A stretch of 64,000 nt of DNA from Nonomuraea wenchangensis (GTDB taxonomy: Bacteria > Actinomycetota > Actinomycetes > Streptosporangiales > Streptosporangiaceae): assembly GCF_900111685.1 (NCBI RefSeq), contig NZ_FOHX01000007.1, positions 111,986-175,985 of the forward strand. Direction: 5' to 3'. The notes under the pieces were generated by a model that saw nothing but the letters and a program-made list of their open reading frames with translations, made no database searches and was not told where the DNA came from. A program made the position numbers and the translations under genes. Positions within the stretch are counted from its first letter, which is position 1, and each line of letters begins with the position of its first letter. Shown here in pieces: positions 31,075-39,483 of this stretch.

Positions 31075-32466
31075 TCAGAGGGCGCGGGTGAGCTCGCCGG
31101 CCCGCGTCCGCGCGGCCGCCGCCGCGGCCCGGTCGCCGAACGCCTCCGCCACGGCCGCCTGCTTCAGCCAGTTGTACGGGCTGCACGGCCGCACCCCGAT
31201 CCGCTCGCTCACCAGCGTCCGCGCGACGTCCCGCGCCCCGGCCCGCAGCGCCGCCTCCAGCAGGGTCCGCTGCACCGCGTCGCGCTGGGCGTGGCTGCCG
31301 CCCGCCTCGTTGACCCGGTGTCTGATCGGGTACAGCAGGTCGAGCGCCGCCCGGTGGTCGCCCCGCCCGAACGCGACGAGCGCCCGGCACACCGGCAGCC
31401 CCACCCGCAGCGTCATGTCCACGTTGGTGACACCGGGCGGCGCCCCGGCCACGTACGCCTCCCGCGAGGCGATCAGCTTCTCCGCCTCGCCCAGCCGCCC
31501 CGCGCCCACGTACGCCATGACCGCGTGCATGTCGTTGAAGGCGTAGAACGGCTCGGCCACCCGCGTCCGCCAGGCGTCGGCCAGCGCCCGCCACCGCGCG
31601 GGCTGCTCCGACCCCTCCAGGTGGAGCCGCCACAGCAGGGCGGCGGCGTCCAGCAGCTCCATGCACGACTGCCCGTCGGCAAGCGCCGCGTCGTAGATCG
31701 CCAGCACCCGCGGCACGTCCCCGGCCTCCAGCGCGAACAGGCAGTAGTGCCACCAGGCGTGCACGTTGAGGAACGTACCGGCGGACCAGTCGGGCACCCG
31801 CGCGTCGAGATAGCGCAGCCCGTCGCCGAAGCGGCCGCGCATCTCGTACGTGTGCGTCACCGCGTGGATCGCCCACACGTCGCGCCGGTCGAGCTCGACC
31901 GCGCGCAGCCCGACCTCCTCCGCCCGGTCGTAGTGCCCGGCCTCCTCCAACCCGAAGGCGTACATGCCGAGCACCTGCCCGTAGTGCGGGTCGCCGGGAC
32001 CCCAGGCGGTGAGCGCGCCGCCGACGCGGTCGCGCAGCGAGCGGGCGTCGCCGGTGAAGAAGTCGACGTGGTGCCCGGCGATCAGCGCCAGCGCGTCGCG
32101 CGGATGCTCGGCGGTGATCTCGGCGAGCAGCGCCCCGCAGGTCAGGAAGTCGCCGGCGAGCAGCGCCCGTACGGCCGCGACGTGGGCCCGCTCGCGCGGC
32201 GGCAGGGACGTCACGTCCACGCGCCGGAGGAAGGCGCCGAAGCGCACCCGCGCCGTCCGCGCGTCCTCGGCCTCGGTGGTCAGCAGCCCGAGATAGGCGG
32301 CGAGCACGTGACCCATGGGGAAGCCGGGCGACTCCTCCAGCGCCGCGTTCGCCTCGGCGTCGACCTCGGCCCGGAAGTGCAGCAGCTCGTCGATCGCGCG
32401 GTCGTAGTGGCGGGCCGCGGCGGCGCTCGCGCCGCTGATGGGGAGTCCGTGCTGGTCGGTCCTCAC
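31075..32466 (-). CDS. tetratricopeptide-repeat protein, TTC38-like
   Basis: 463 residues from a GTG at 32466. It is all-helical with TPR-type pairs across its length. Characteristic stretches are HYDRAIDELLHFRAEVDAEA, GHHVDFFTGDARSLRDRVG, HYGQVLGMYAFGLEEAGHY, DVWAIHAVTHTYEMRGRF and FLNVHAWWHYCLFALEAGD, which follow the TTC38 family seen from bacteria to mammals. There is no signal peptide or membrane segment. TPR proteins scaffold protein contacts; the partner of bacterial TTC38 proteins is unknown. It is divergent from the DUF1206 gene. Confidence 0.82.
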   Translation of the reverse strand: MRTDQHGLPISGASAAAARHYDRAIDELLHFRAEVDAEANAALEESPGFPMGHVLAAYLGLLTTEAEDARTARVRFGAFLRRVDVTSLPPRERAHVAAVRALLAGDFLTCGALLAEITAEHPRDALALIAGHHVDFFTGDARSLRDRVGGALTAWGPGDPHYGQVLGMYAFGLEEAGHYDRAEEVGLRAVELDRRDVWAIHAVTHTYEMRGRFGDGLRYLDARVPDWSAGTFLNVHAWWHYCLFALEAGDVPRVLAIYDAALADGQSCMELLDAAALLWRLHLEGSEQPARWRALADAWRTRVAEPFYAFNDMHAVMAYVGAGRLGEAEKLIASREAYVAGAPPGVTNVDMTLRVGLPVCRALVAFGRGDHRAALDLLYPIRHRVNEAGGSHAQRDAVQRTLLEAALRAGARDVARTLVSERIGVRPCSPYNWLKQAAVAEAFGDRAAAAAARTRAGELTRAL

Positions 32467-32559
32467 CTGATCAGCGTAACGACGGCGCCGCCCGGTACGG
32501 AGGTCTGCAACGCCGTTTTCCGGGCACTTCGTAAGTCCTCCGAACCCCCTGGAGGAACG

Positions 32560-33369
32560 ATGAGCACGGCGGGACACGAGGTACGCGGCGCGGCGCGAAG
32601 AGCGGCCCGCCACCCCGTCATGGACGTGGCGACGCGCATCGGCCTGGCCTGCCGCGGCGTGCTGTACGCGCTGGTCGGCGCGGTGGCGGTGCAGATCGGC
32701 CTGGGCGAGCGGTCGAAGGAGGCCGACAAGGCGGGCGCCATCGAGACGGTCGCCGAGCTGCCCTTCGGCGCGGGACTGCTGTGGATCATGATGGTCGGGT
32801 TCGTGGCGCTGGCGTTGTGGCAGGTCTCGGAGGCGCTGTTCGGGGGCGGGGAGACGATCGAGCGGGCCGAGGCGGTCGCCAGGGTCGCGGTGTACGCGCT
32901 GGTCGTGGCCAGCCTGATCAGCGTGCTGACGAAGGGGAAGGCGTCGTCCGACGACGAGAAGTCCCGAGACCTCACGGCGACGCTGCTCGAGCTGCCCGGC
33001 GGGCCGGTGATCGTGGGCGCGATCGGGCTCGGGCTGGTCGTGCTCGGCGGGTACTGGGTGCGCCAGGGCCTCACCAAGGGGTTCAGGAAGGAGCTCGACC
33101 GGGCGGACATGCCCGCGCCCGCCCGCGCCGTCATGGACCACCTCGGCCTCGGCGGGTTCGTCGCCCGGGGTGCGGTCGCCGCGCTGGCCGGGATCCTCGT
33201 CTGCCGGGCGGCGGTCACGTTCGACCCGGACGAGGCGGGCGGCATCGACGCGGCGCTGCGCGAGTTCGCCGGCACGCCCGCTGGGCCGTGGCTGCTCGTG
33301 GTGGTGGCGCTGGGGCTGCTGCTGTTCGCCGCTTACTGCTTCGGCGAGGCGCGCTGGCGTCGCACGTGA
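32560..33369 (+). CDS. DUF1206 family membrane protein
   Basis: 269 residues, ATG preceded by GGAGG at five-base spacing. Three copies of a two-helix unit are visible, each opening with an Arg-Gly helix start: RIGLACRGVLYALVGAVAVQ, then ARVAVYALVVASLISVL, then VARGAVAALAGILVCRAAV. Six transmembrane segments result, with a cytoplasmic basic N-terminus. The function of DUF1206 is not known. A decayed gene follows on the other strand five bases after the stop. Confidence 0.85.
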   Translation: MSTAGHEVRGAARRAARHPVMDVATRIGLACRGVLYALVGAVAVQIGLGERSKEADKAGAIETVAELPFGAGLLWIMMVGFVALALWQVSEALFGGGETIERAEAVARVAVYALVVASLISVLTKGKASSDDEKSRDLTATLLELPGGPVIVGAIGLGLVVLGGYWVRQGLTKGFRKELDRADMPAPARAVMDHLGLGGFVARGAVAALAGILVCRAAVTFDPDEAGGIDAALREFAGTPAGPWLLVVVALGLLLFAAYCFGEARWRRT

Positions 33370-33374
33370 GCCGG

Positions 33375-33915
33375 TCAGCGCCGGTGGCGGGCCCGCTCGG
33401 CGAGCACCGCGCGGGCCGTGCCGGGGTCGTCGCAGAACGCGCCGGTCGATCCCCGCGTCCAGCAGCTTGGCCAGCCAGCCCGTGACGTCGCCGGTCGCGC
33501 GGGTAGGCCGGGCTCGCCGGGTCGCCCGCCCGAGCGTACGGTCGTCGGCGTCGCGCGGCACCACGAGCCGGGTGTCGACGCCGATGCCGTCGGCGTACCC
33601 GGCGATCTCGCGCAGGCCGTCCGGCGTCACCAGGTCCTTGTAGGAGCGGGGGGCGCCGGCGGCGACCCAGTCGTAGGGCGCGCCGTCAGCGTCTTCAGCT
33701 CGGCCAGCGTGAAGTCCTCGGTGAACCAGCCGGTGACCGGCCTGCCGTCGATGGTCCTGGTGACGCGCCGGGCGGCGAACTCGGGCCGCCCGGCCACGTC
33801 CGTCGTGCCGGAGATCTCGTTCTCGTGCCTGGCCACCAGCACGTGGTCCTTGGTGCCCGATCACGACGGGCTCGTGGCGGCGGCGCTCGGCCGCGGCGGG
33901 CGGTGTCTGGATCAC
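33375..33915 (-). pseudogene. decayed glycerophosphodiester phosphodiesterase gene
   Basis: Pieces of one GDPD protein lie in order on the minus strand but in different frames. From a GTG at 33915 the text reads to PVVIGHQG near 33855; the next piece in another frame has TKDHVLVARHENEISGTTDV (the catalytic His-Glu region), GWFTEDFTLAELKTL ends near 33690; a third frame has SYKDLVTPDGLREIAG and GIGVDTRLVVPRD; and a last one DPGTARAVLAERARHRR to the stop at 33375. Compared with intact enzymes, about 40 codons are missing after the first piece and over 100 in the middle. No single frame can give a functional enzyme. Confidence 0.8.
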
Positions 33916-33950
33916 GAGGGCGACCGTACCGCCGCCCGGCGCGCACGGCG

Positions 33951-35756
33951 TCAGACGGGCAAGGGGATCTCGTCGGTGACGCCGTCCGGCCAGGTGATCA
34001 CGTTCTCCTTCACCACCGGGGGTTCGTCGCCCGCCCCGAGCAGGAGCGCGGCGGTGTACCAACGGCCGGGCTCGGCCGGGCCCGGGGTGGCGCACCAGGG
34101 GACCAGCGTGCGCCCGGCGAGCGGCGTGGCCTCGACCGCGACGCCATGCTCCGTCAGCCCGGGGCCGCCCACCACCCGGGTCGCGGGCCCGCCCTCGGGC
34201 GCGGGCCACCCACCGAGACACAGCCGGCCACCCGGTGCGGCGGGGAGGCGGGCGAAGCGGACCTCCCAGGGGCCGCGCACCGCCGAGACGACCTCCACCT
34301 CCGGCCCGTCGCGCAGCTCGCCGCCCGGCCGGCTGTACCCGTGGTCCGGGCCGGGGCCCTGGTCCCCCCAGCGGGCCCGCCACCGCGACGAGCCGACCAG
34401 CGTCCCCGACGGCAGCGCGGACATCGGCCCCGACGCGAACCCCGTCCGGTGGGAGGCCCGCCCGTTCTCGTCCAGCACCGCCACCGACTGGTCGAGCGGA
34501 TCGCCGGACAGCAGCGGGAAGGTGGCCGTGGAGTAGCCGAGGCGGGCGTACAGCGGCGCGTCGGGCAGCCGCGCGCCCGGCCGCGCGTGGTCGGTGCCGT
34601 GGTTGACGACCCGGACGATCCCGTCCGCCCGCGTCCCGCTGACCAGCCAGCCGGGGGCCCGCACCACCCGCGTGAAGTCCCCGGTCTCGACCGGCAGCGG
34701 CTCCTCGACGGCCGTCCACACGGGATGACCGGCCGGCAGCGACAGCCCCAGCAGGCCCTTCGCCGCCCAGTACGGCGAGCCGGGCCCCGAGTAGTTCTGC
34801 GCGATCCCGCGCCACGGCCCGTGCCAGCCGAGGGTGAGCACCCCGTCGTGGTCCGGCGCGCCGCGCTCGGCGAAGTGCCGCACGATGCCCGAGGCGGCCC
34901 GGCGCAGCAGCCCGGGGGAGCCGACCCCGGCCCGTGCCCCCGCCCAGAACGGCGCCGCCGCGGCGAACCGGTAGGTCAGGCTGCGCCCCTGGACGAGCGG
35001 CGAGCCGTCGGCGCCCACCAGGTGCACGGCGTCGTCGAGGAAGCGCTCCAGCCGGGCCAGGTAAGCGGGGTCGGGCGCCCGGCCGGCCATCTCGCTCCAC
35101 AGCAGCGGGTACAGGTGCAGCGCCCAGCCGTTGTAGTGGTCGTAGGCGCGCTCGGGGCCGTCGGCGTACCAGCCGTCGGCGCGCTCGAACGTACGGGCCA
35201 GGGCGAGCCCCGCCTCGATGTCCTCCTCCGCGTACGGGCCGCCCACGGAGGCCAGGAACTGCTCGGTGACGATCTGGAACCAGACCCAGTTGATCGGCGG
35301 GTAGGCGGCGCCGACCGCGGGCGCCAGCCAGTCCACCACCTGCTCGCGGACCCGCGGCGGCAGCCGGTCCCACAGCCACGGCCGGGTCAGGTGCAGCACG
35401 AGCGCGACGGAGGCGGCCTCGACCTTGGCCTGGTCGTGCTCGTCCAGCCGGGGCCACCGCTCGGGCGAGGCCGGGTCCACGCCGGCGGCCAGGCCCTCTG
35501 CGTACCACTCCATGAGGCCGAGCGGGTCGCGCCCGTCCTCGCCGGCGACGCGGAACCCGCCGGCGAGGAACGTACGGGCGAAGCCCTCCAGGGCGTCGAC
35601 GTCAGGGCCGTACCCGCCAGGTGGCCCGGGGAAGGCGATGCGGGCGTGCGCGGGGGAGGCGTGGGCGCGGGCGGCGAGGAGCAGGCGGTCGGCGAGGGCG
35701 GCCCAGTGCTCCCTGGTCCAGCCGGTGTAGGGGGAGATCACCAGTCCAGCAAACAC
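33951..35756 (-). CDS. DUF2264 domain-containing protein
   Basis: 601 residues from a GTG at 35756 (a GTG at 35741 is possible). The start SPYTGWTREHWAALADRLLL is the usual beginning of DUF2264 proteins. The first 370 residues form the alpha-helical toroid-like domain with PPINWVWFQIVTEQFLASVG, YDHYNGWALHLYPLLWSEMAG and GSPYWAAKGLLGLSLP; a C-terminal beta-rich part follows. The fold resembles polysaccharide lyases and glycoside hydrolases, so a role on plant or cell-wall glycans is often assumed, without proof. There is no signal peptide. It is divergent from the OFA-type carrier. Confidence 0.82.
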   Translation of the reverse strand: MFAGLVISPYTGWTREHWAALADRLLLAARAHASPAHARIAFPGPPGGYGPDVDALEGFARTFLAGGFRVAGEDGRDPLGLMEWYAEGLAAGVDPASPERWPRLDEHDQAKVEAASVALVLHLTRPWLWDRLPPRVREQVVDWLAPAVGAAYPPINWVWFQIVTEQFLASVGGPYAEEDIEAGLALARTFERADGWYADGPERAYDHYNGWALHLYPLLWSEMAGRAPDPAYLARLERFLDDAVHLVGADGSPLVQGRSLTYRFAAAAPFWAGARAGVGSPGLLRRAASGIVRHFAERGAPDHDGVLTLGWHGPWRGIAQNYSGPGSPYWAAKGLLGLSLPAGHPVWTAVEEPLPVETGDFTRVVRAPGWLVSGTRADGIVRVVNHGTDHARPGARLPDAPLYARLGYSTATFPLLSGDPLDQSVAVLDENGRASHRTGFASGPMSALPSGTLVGSSRWRARWGDQGPGPDHGYSRPGGELRDGPEVEVVSAVRGPWEVRFARLPAAPGGRLCLGGWPAPEGGPATRVVGGPGLTEHGVAVEATPLAGRTLVPWCATPGPAEPGRWYTAALLLGAGDEPPVVKENVITWPDGVTDEIPLPV

Positions 35757-35829
35757 GGGGATGCCGTTCGCCGACAAGAATTGACCGCTCGCCGTAAAGT
35801 TTCGCCGCATCCGCAATACCGCATACAGT

Positions 35830-37203
35830 ATGTTGCGCGTGGCAGGTTTCCTCAGCCGATCCCGGACCGTCGCCGATCCCTCCTGGAGCCGCTGGCTCGT
35901 GCCGCCCGCGGCGCTCTCGGTGCACCTCGCCATCGGGCAGGCGTACGCATGGAGCGTGTTCAAACCCCCGCTGGAGTCCGCGCTCGGGCTCTCCGGCACG
36001 CAGAGCGCGCTGCCGTTCCAGCTCGGCATCGTCATGCTCGGCCTCTCTGCCGCCTTCGGCGGGACGCTGGTGGAGCGCAACGGGCCGCGCTGGGCCATGT
36101 TCGTCTCGATGACCTGCTTCTCCTCCGGCTTCCTGCTCGCCGCGCTGGGCGTGGCCACCCGGCAGTACTGGCTGGTCGTGCTCGGCTACGGCGTCGTCGG
36201 CGGGATCGGGCTCGGCATCGGCTACATCTCGCCGGTCTCCACGCTGATCAAGTGGTTCCCCGACCGGCCCGGCATGGCCACCGGCATCGCGATCATGGGC
36301 TTCGGCGGGGGAGCGCTCATCGCCTCGCCGTGGTCGGCGCAGATGCTCGGCGCGTTCGGCACGGACACCGGCGGGATCGCGCTGACGTTCCTCGTCCACG
36401 GCGTGGCCTACGCGGCGTTCATGACCATGGGCGTGCTGCTGGTCCGCGTGCCGCCCGACGGCTGGCACCCGCGCGGCTGGACCCCGCCCGCCGCGGGCCG
36501 CCGCCTGCTGGTCACCGACGCCGACGTCTCGGCCCGCAACGCCATCCGCACCCCGCAGTTCTTCTGCCTGTGGGTGGTGCTGTGCTGCAACGTCACCGCG
36601 GGCATCGGCATCCTGGAGAAGGCCGCGCCGATGATCACCGACTTCTTCGCCGGCACGCCCGCCGCCGTCGCGACCGGGGCGGCGGCCGGGTTCGTCGCGC
36701 TGCTGTCGCTGGCGAACATGACCGGCCGCTTCGTCTGGTCCTCCACCTCCGACCTCATCGGGCGCAAGAACGTCTACCGCGTCTACCTGGGCGCCGGGGC
36801 GCTGCTGTACCTCGTCATCGCGCTGGCCGGCGCCTCCTCCAAGCCGGTGTTCATCGTGTGCGCGCTCGGCATCCTGTCCTTCTACGGCGGCGGCTTCGCG
36901 ACCGTCCCCGCGTACCTGAAGGACCTGTTCGGCACCTACCAGGTGGGCGCCATCCACGGCCGGCTGCTCACGGCCTGGTCCACCGCGGGCGTGCTGGGGC
37001 CGCTCATCGTCAACGCGGTCGCCGACGCAGGCAAGGCCGCCGGCCGCTCGGGCCCCGCCCTCTACACCACCTCGCTGTACGTCATGATCGGCCTGCTCGC
37101 GGTCGGCTTCCTCGCCAACGAGCTGATCCGGCCCGTGGCGGACAAGTATCACGAGCACCCGTCCCGGGGGACGGTCACGGAGGAGAAGGGACAGACCGTA
37201 TGA
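35830..37203 (+). CDS. OFA-family major facilitator (oxalate/formate antiporter-type)
   Basis: 457 residues with twelve predicted membrane helices. Typical OFA features are AIGQAYAWSVFKPPLES in helix one, GGIGLGIGYISPVSTLIKWF with the PDRPGMATGIAIMGFGGGA loop, and the second-half FVWSSTSDLIGRKNVY and FATVPAYLKDLFGTYQVGAIHGRLL. The family exchanges small carboxylates; the substrate here is unknown. The ATG at 35830 is used, but TACAGT lies just ahead, so a leaderless start at the GTG 35839 is possible. The stop overlaps the next small gene by four bases. Confidence 0.88.
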   Translation: MLRVAGFLSRSRTVADPSWSRWLVPPAALSVHLAIGQAYAWSVFKPPLESALGLSGTQSALPFQLGIVMLGLSAAFGGTLVERNGPRWAMFVSMTCFSSGFLLAALGVATRQYWLVVLGYGVVGGIGLGIGYISPVSTLIKWFPDRPGMATGIAIMGFGGGALIASPWSAQMLGAFGTDTGGIALTFLVHGVAYAAFMTMGVLLVRVPPDGWHPRGWTPPAAGRRLLVTDADVSARNAIRTPQFFCLWVVLCCNVTAGIGILEKAAPMITDFFAGTPAAVATGAAAGFVALLSLANMTGRFVWSSTSDLIGRKNVYRVYLGAGALLYLVIALAGASSKPVFIVCALGILSFYGGGFATVPAYLKDLFGTYQVGAIHGRLLTAWSTAGVLGPLIVNAVADAGKAAGRSGPALYTTSLYVMIGLLAVGFLANELIRPVADKYHEHPSRGTVTEEKGQTV

Positions 37204-37307
37204 GCAGGCGCACCGCACTCATGGCGCTGGCGTGGGCCTGGGTCGGCCTGCCCTTCGCCTACGGCGTGTACAACCTGCTGCTCAAGCTCGCCCAGCTCTT
37301 CGCCTGA
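37200..37307 (+). CDS. MFS transporter small subunit, 35 residues
   Basis: The ATG overlaps the stop of the MFS gene (ATGA). The peptide MSRRTALMALAWAWVGLPFA then YGVYNLLLKLAQLFA is one membrane helix with a basic start. Short single-helix peptides with the WxWVGLPxAYGVxxTxxK-type core are repeatedly found right behind OFA-type MFS genes in many bacteria and are annotated as an MFS transporter small subunit. Coupling to the carrier gene supports a stoichiometric partner role. It is below the usual length cut-off of gene finders. Confidence 0.75.
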   Translation: MSRRTALMALAWAWVGLPFAYGVYNLLLKLAQLFA

Positions 37308-37335
37308 GTAGTCAGTTTCTCACTTTTCGTGGCGG

Positions 37336-39483
37336 ATGCGCCCGGGGTACGGCAAGCTGAGGCAGGTGGGCAACCTGCCGCCGGAGCTGACCAGCCTTGT
37401 CGGGCGCCGTGCCGAGCTGACGCTCGTCCGGCAGGCGTGCGCGCGCTCCCCGCTCGTCACCCTGACCGGCGTCGGCGGGGTCGGCAAGACCAGGCTCGCC
37501 CTGCGGGCCGCCGCCGACCTGGAGTCCGGCCACGCCGACGGCGCGTGGTTCGTCGAGCTGTCCGCGCTCGACCAGGGCATCCTGCTGCCGCACACCATCG
37601 CCGAGGCGCTGCCGGTCGCCGACCGCAGCACGCGGGCCATGACCGAGGTGCTGGCCGAGTACCTCGCCGGGCGGCGGCTCCTGCTCGTGCTCGACACCTG
37701 CGAGCACCTGGCCGACTCCGTCGCCGCCATCGTCAGGACCCTGCTGGACGCCGCCCCCGGGCTGACCGTGCTCGCCACCAGCCGCCGGCCGCTCGGCCTG
37801 CCCGAGGAGCAGGTGCTGGTCATCGAGCCGCTGCCGGTGCCCGAGCCCGGCGGCGGCGGGCCGCAGGACGCGGTGCTGCTGCTGGCCGAGCGGACCGCCG
37901 CCGCCGTGCCGGGGTTCGCCGTCACCGACGCCAACCGGGCCGACGTCGTCCGCCTGTGCCGCAGGCTGGAGGGCCTGCCGCTGGCCATCGAACTGGCCGC
38001 CGCCCGGCTGCGCGAGCTGCCGGTGTCCGAGCTGTGCGATCTCTTGGAGGACCGCTTCGCGGCCCTGGAGTACAGCGAGCCGGCGGGCGGCGAGCAGGCC
38101 GGGGCGGGAGGTGGCGCGGCGGCCGGACCGGGAGGCGGCGGGGCGCCGCCGTGGCACCGTGCGCTGCGTACCGCGATCGGCTGGAGCCACCAGCTCTGCG
38201 CGCCAGGCGAGCGGCTCCTGTGGGCGCGCGCCTCCGTCTTCTCCGGCAGCTTCGACGACGAGGCCGTCACCCGGATCTGCGCCGACGACCTGCTGTCGGC
38301 CGGGGACGTCCCCGCCCTGCTGGACGCCCTGGTCGCCAAGTCCGTCCTCACCTGGGCCCCCACCGGCGGCGGCGAGCGCTACCGCATGCTCGACACCATC
38401 CGCGAGTACGGCGCCCTCTGGCTGCGAGACCTCGGCGAGCAGGAACACCTGCGCGCCCGCCACCGCGACTTCTACCTCTCCCTGGCCCGCCGCGGCGACG
38501 CCGCCTGGTTCGGCCCCGACCAGATCTCCTGGAACGACCGCACCACCGCCGAGCACGACAACCTCCGCGCCGCCCTGGAGCACAGCCTCGCCGAGCCCGG
38601 CGACCACGCCGCGGTCGAGCTGGCCGCCGCGCTCTGGTTCTTCTGGTACCCCTGCGGCCTGCTCAAGGAGGGCCAGCACTACCTGGAGCGCGCCCTCCGC
38701 CTGGACGTCACGCCGAGCCGGATGCGCAACCGCGCCCTGTGGGTGTGCGCCCTGACCCGCGTCGTCCAGGGCGACGCGGCCGGCGGCCTGGCCTGGGCCA
38801 CCGAGTGCGACGAGGCCGCCGGCCTGCTCGGCGACGGCGAGGCGGCCGTCGCCGCCCGCGCCATGATCATGGCCGCCGCGGTCCTGCGCGGCGACCTGGG
38901 GCTGGCCACCGCCCTGGCCGAGGCCATGCTGGCGGTCCACCGGCCCGAGGAGGGCCTGACGCTGCCCGCCCTGCTGGCCTGGCTGACCCTGAGCCACGTC
39001 CACGTCTCCGCCGGCCGGCCCGAGGACGCGCTCAGGACGCTGGAGGAGATGTCCGCCGCGTGCGACCGGCACGGCGAGCGCTGGATGCGCGCCTACGCCG
39101 ACCTGTTCCGCGGCATGGCGGAGCTGGAGCTCGGCCACGCCGACCGCGCCCAGGAGCACGCGCGGGTCGCGCTCGGCGTCAAGCACCGGCTGCACGACAA
39201 TCTCGGCGTCGCGCTCGCCCTCGACGTGCTGTCCCGGGCCGCCGCCGCCTCCGGGCAGGGCGAGCACGCCGCCCGCCTGCTCGGCATGGGACGGCGGCTC
39301 TGGCGCGAGATCGGGCAGGCGCAGCTCGGCATCTCCCCGTGGGTGGCCGCGCGGGACGTCGCCGAGCGGCAGGCGCGGGCGGCCGTCGGCGAGGACGCCT
39401 TCCGCGCCGCCTACCTGGCCGGCTCAGGGACGAGCCTCGACGCCGGCGTCGTCTACGCCCTCAGCCCCGCTCCCCGGTCCTGA
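37336..39483 (+). CDS. STAND/NB-ARC-type ATPase regulator without DNA-binding domain
   Basis: 715 residues. The N-terminus opens with NLPPELTSLVGRRAEL, the usual entry into the ATPase of large LuxR/AfsR-type regulators. Walker A is GVGGVGKT at 45-52, Walker B LLLVLDTCEHL near 115, and the sensor stretch VLATSRRPLGL follows. A winged-helix part (CAPGERLLWARASVFSGSF) and TPR-like helices make up the rest. Family members usually carry a LuxR or OmpR-type HTH at one end; neither end has one here, and the protein stops at ALSPAPRS where the HTH would begin. Its last 31 bases overlap the convergent amidase gene. Confidence 0.83.
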   Translation: MRPGYGKLRQVGNLPPELTSLVGRRAELTLVRQACARSPLVTLTGVGGVGKTRLALRAAADLESGHADGAWFVELSALDQGILLPHTIAEALPVADRSTRAMTEVLAEYLAGRRLLLVLDTCEHLADSVAAIVRTLLDAAPGLTVLATSRRPLGLPEEQVLVIEPLPVPEPGGGGPQDAVLLLAERTAAAVPGFAVTDANRADVVRLCRRLEGLPLAIELAAARLRELPVSELCDLLEDRFAALEYSEPAGGEQAGAGGGAAAGPGGGGAPPWHRALRTAIGWSHQLCAPGERLLWARASVFSGSFDDEAVTRICADDLLSAGDVPALLDALVAKSVLTWAPTGGGERYRMLDTIREYGALWLRDLGEQEHLRARHRDFYLSLARRGDAAWFGPDQISWNDRTTAEHDNLRAALEHSLAEPGDHAAVELAAALWFFWYPCGLLKEGQHYLERALRLDVTPSRMRNRALWVCALTRVVQGDAAGGLAWATECDEAAGLLGDGEAAVAARAMIMAAAVLRGDLGLATALAEAMLAVHRPEEGLTLPALLAWLTLSHVHVSAGRPEDALRTLEEMSAACDRHGERWMRAYADLFRGMAELELGHADRAQEHARVALGVKHRLHDNLGVALALDVLSRAAAASGQGEHAARLLGMGRRLWREIGQAQLGISPWVAARDVAERQARAAVGEDAFRAAYLAGSGTSLDAGVVYALSPAPRS

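Noticed and set aside
31075..35508. Very long minus-strand open frame of 1477 codons
   Set aside because: Only its last part (from 32466) looks like a protein; the rest reads antisense or out of frame through DUF1206, GDPD remnants and DUF2264, with Arg/Pro/Gly-rich composition typical of high-GC shadow frames.
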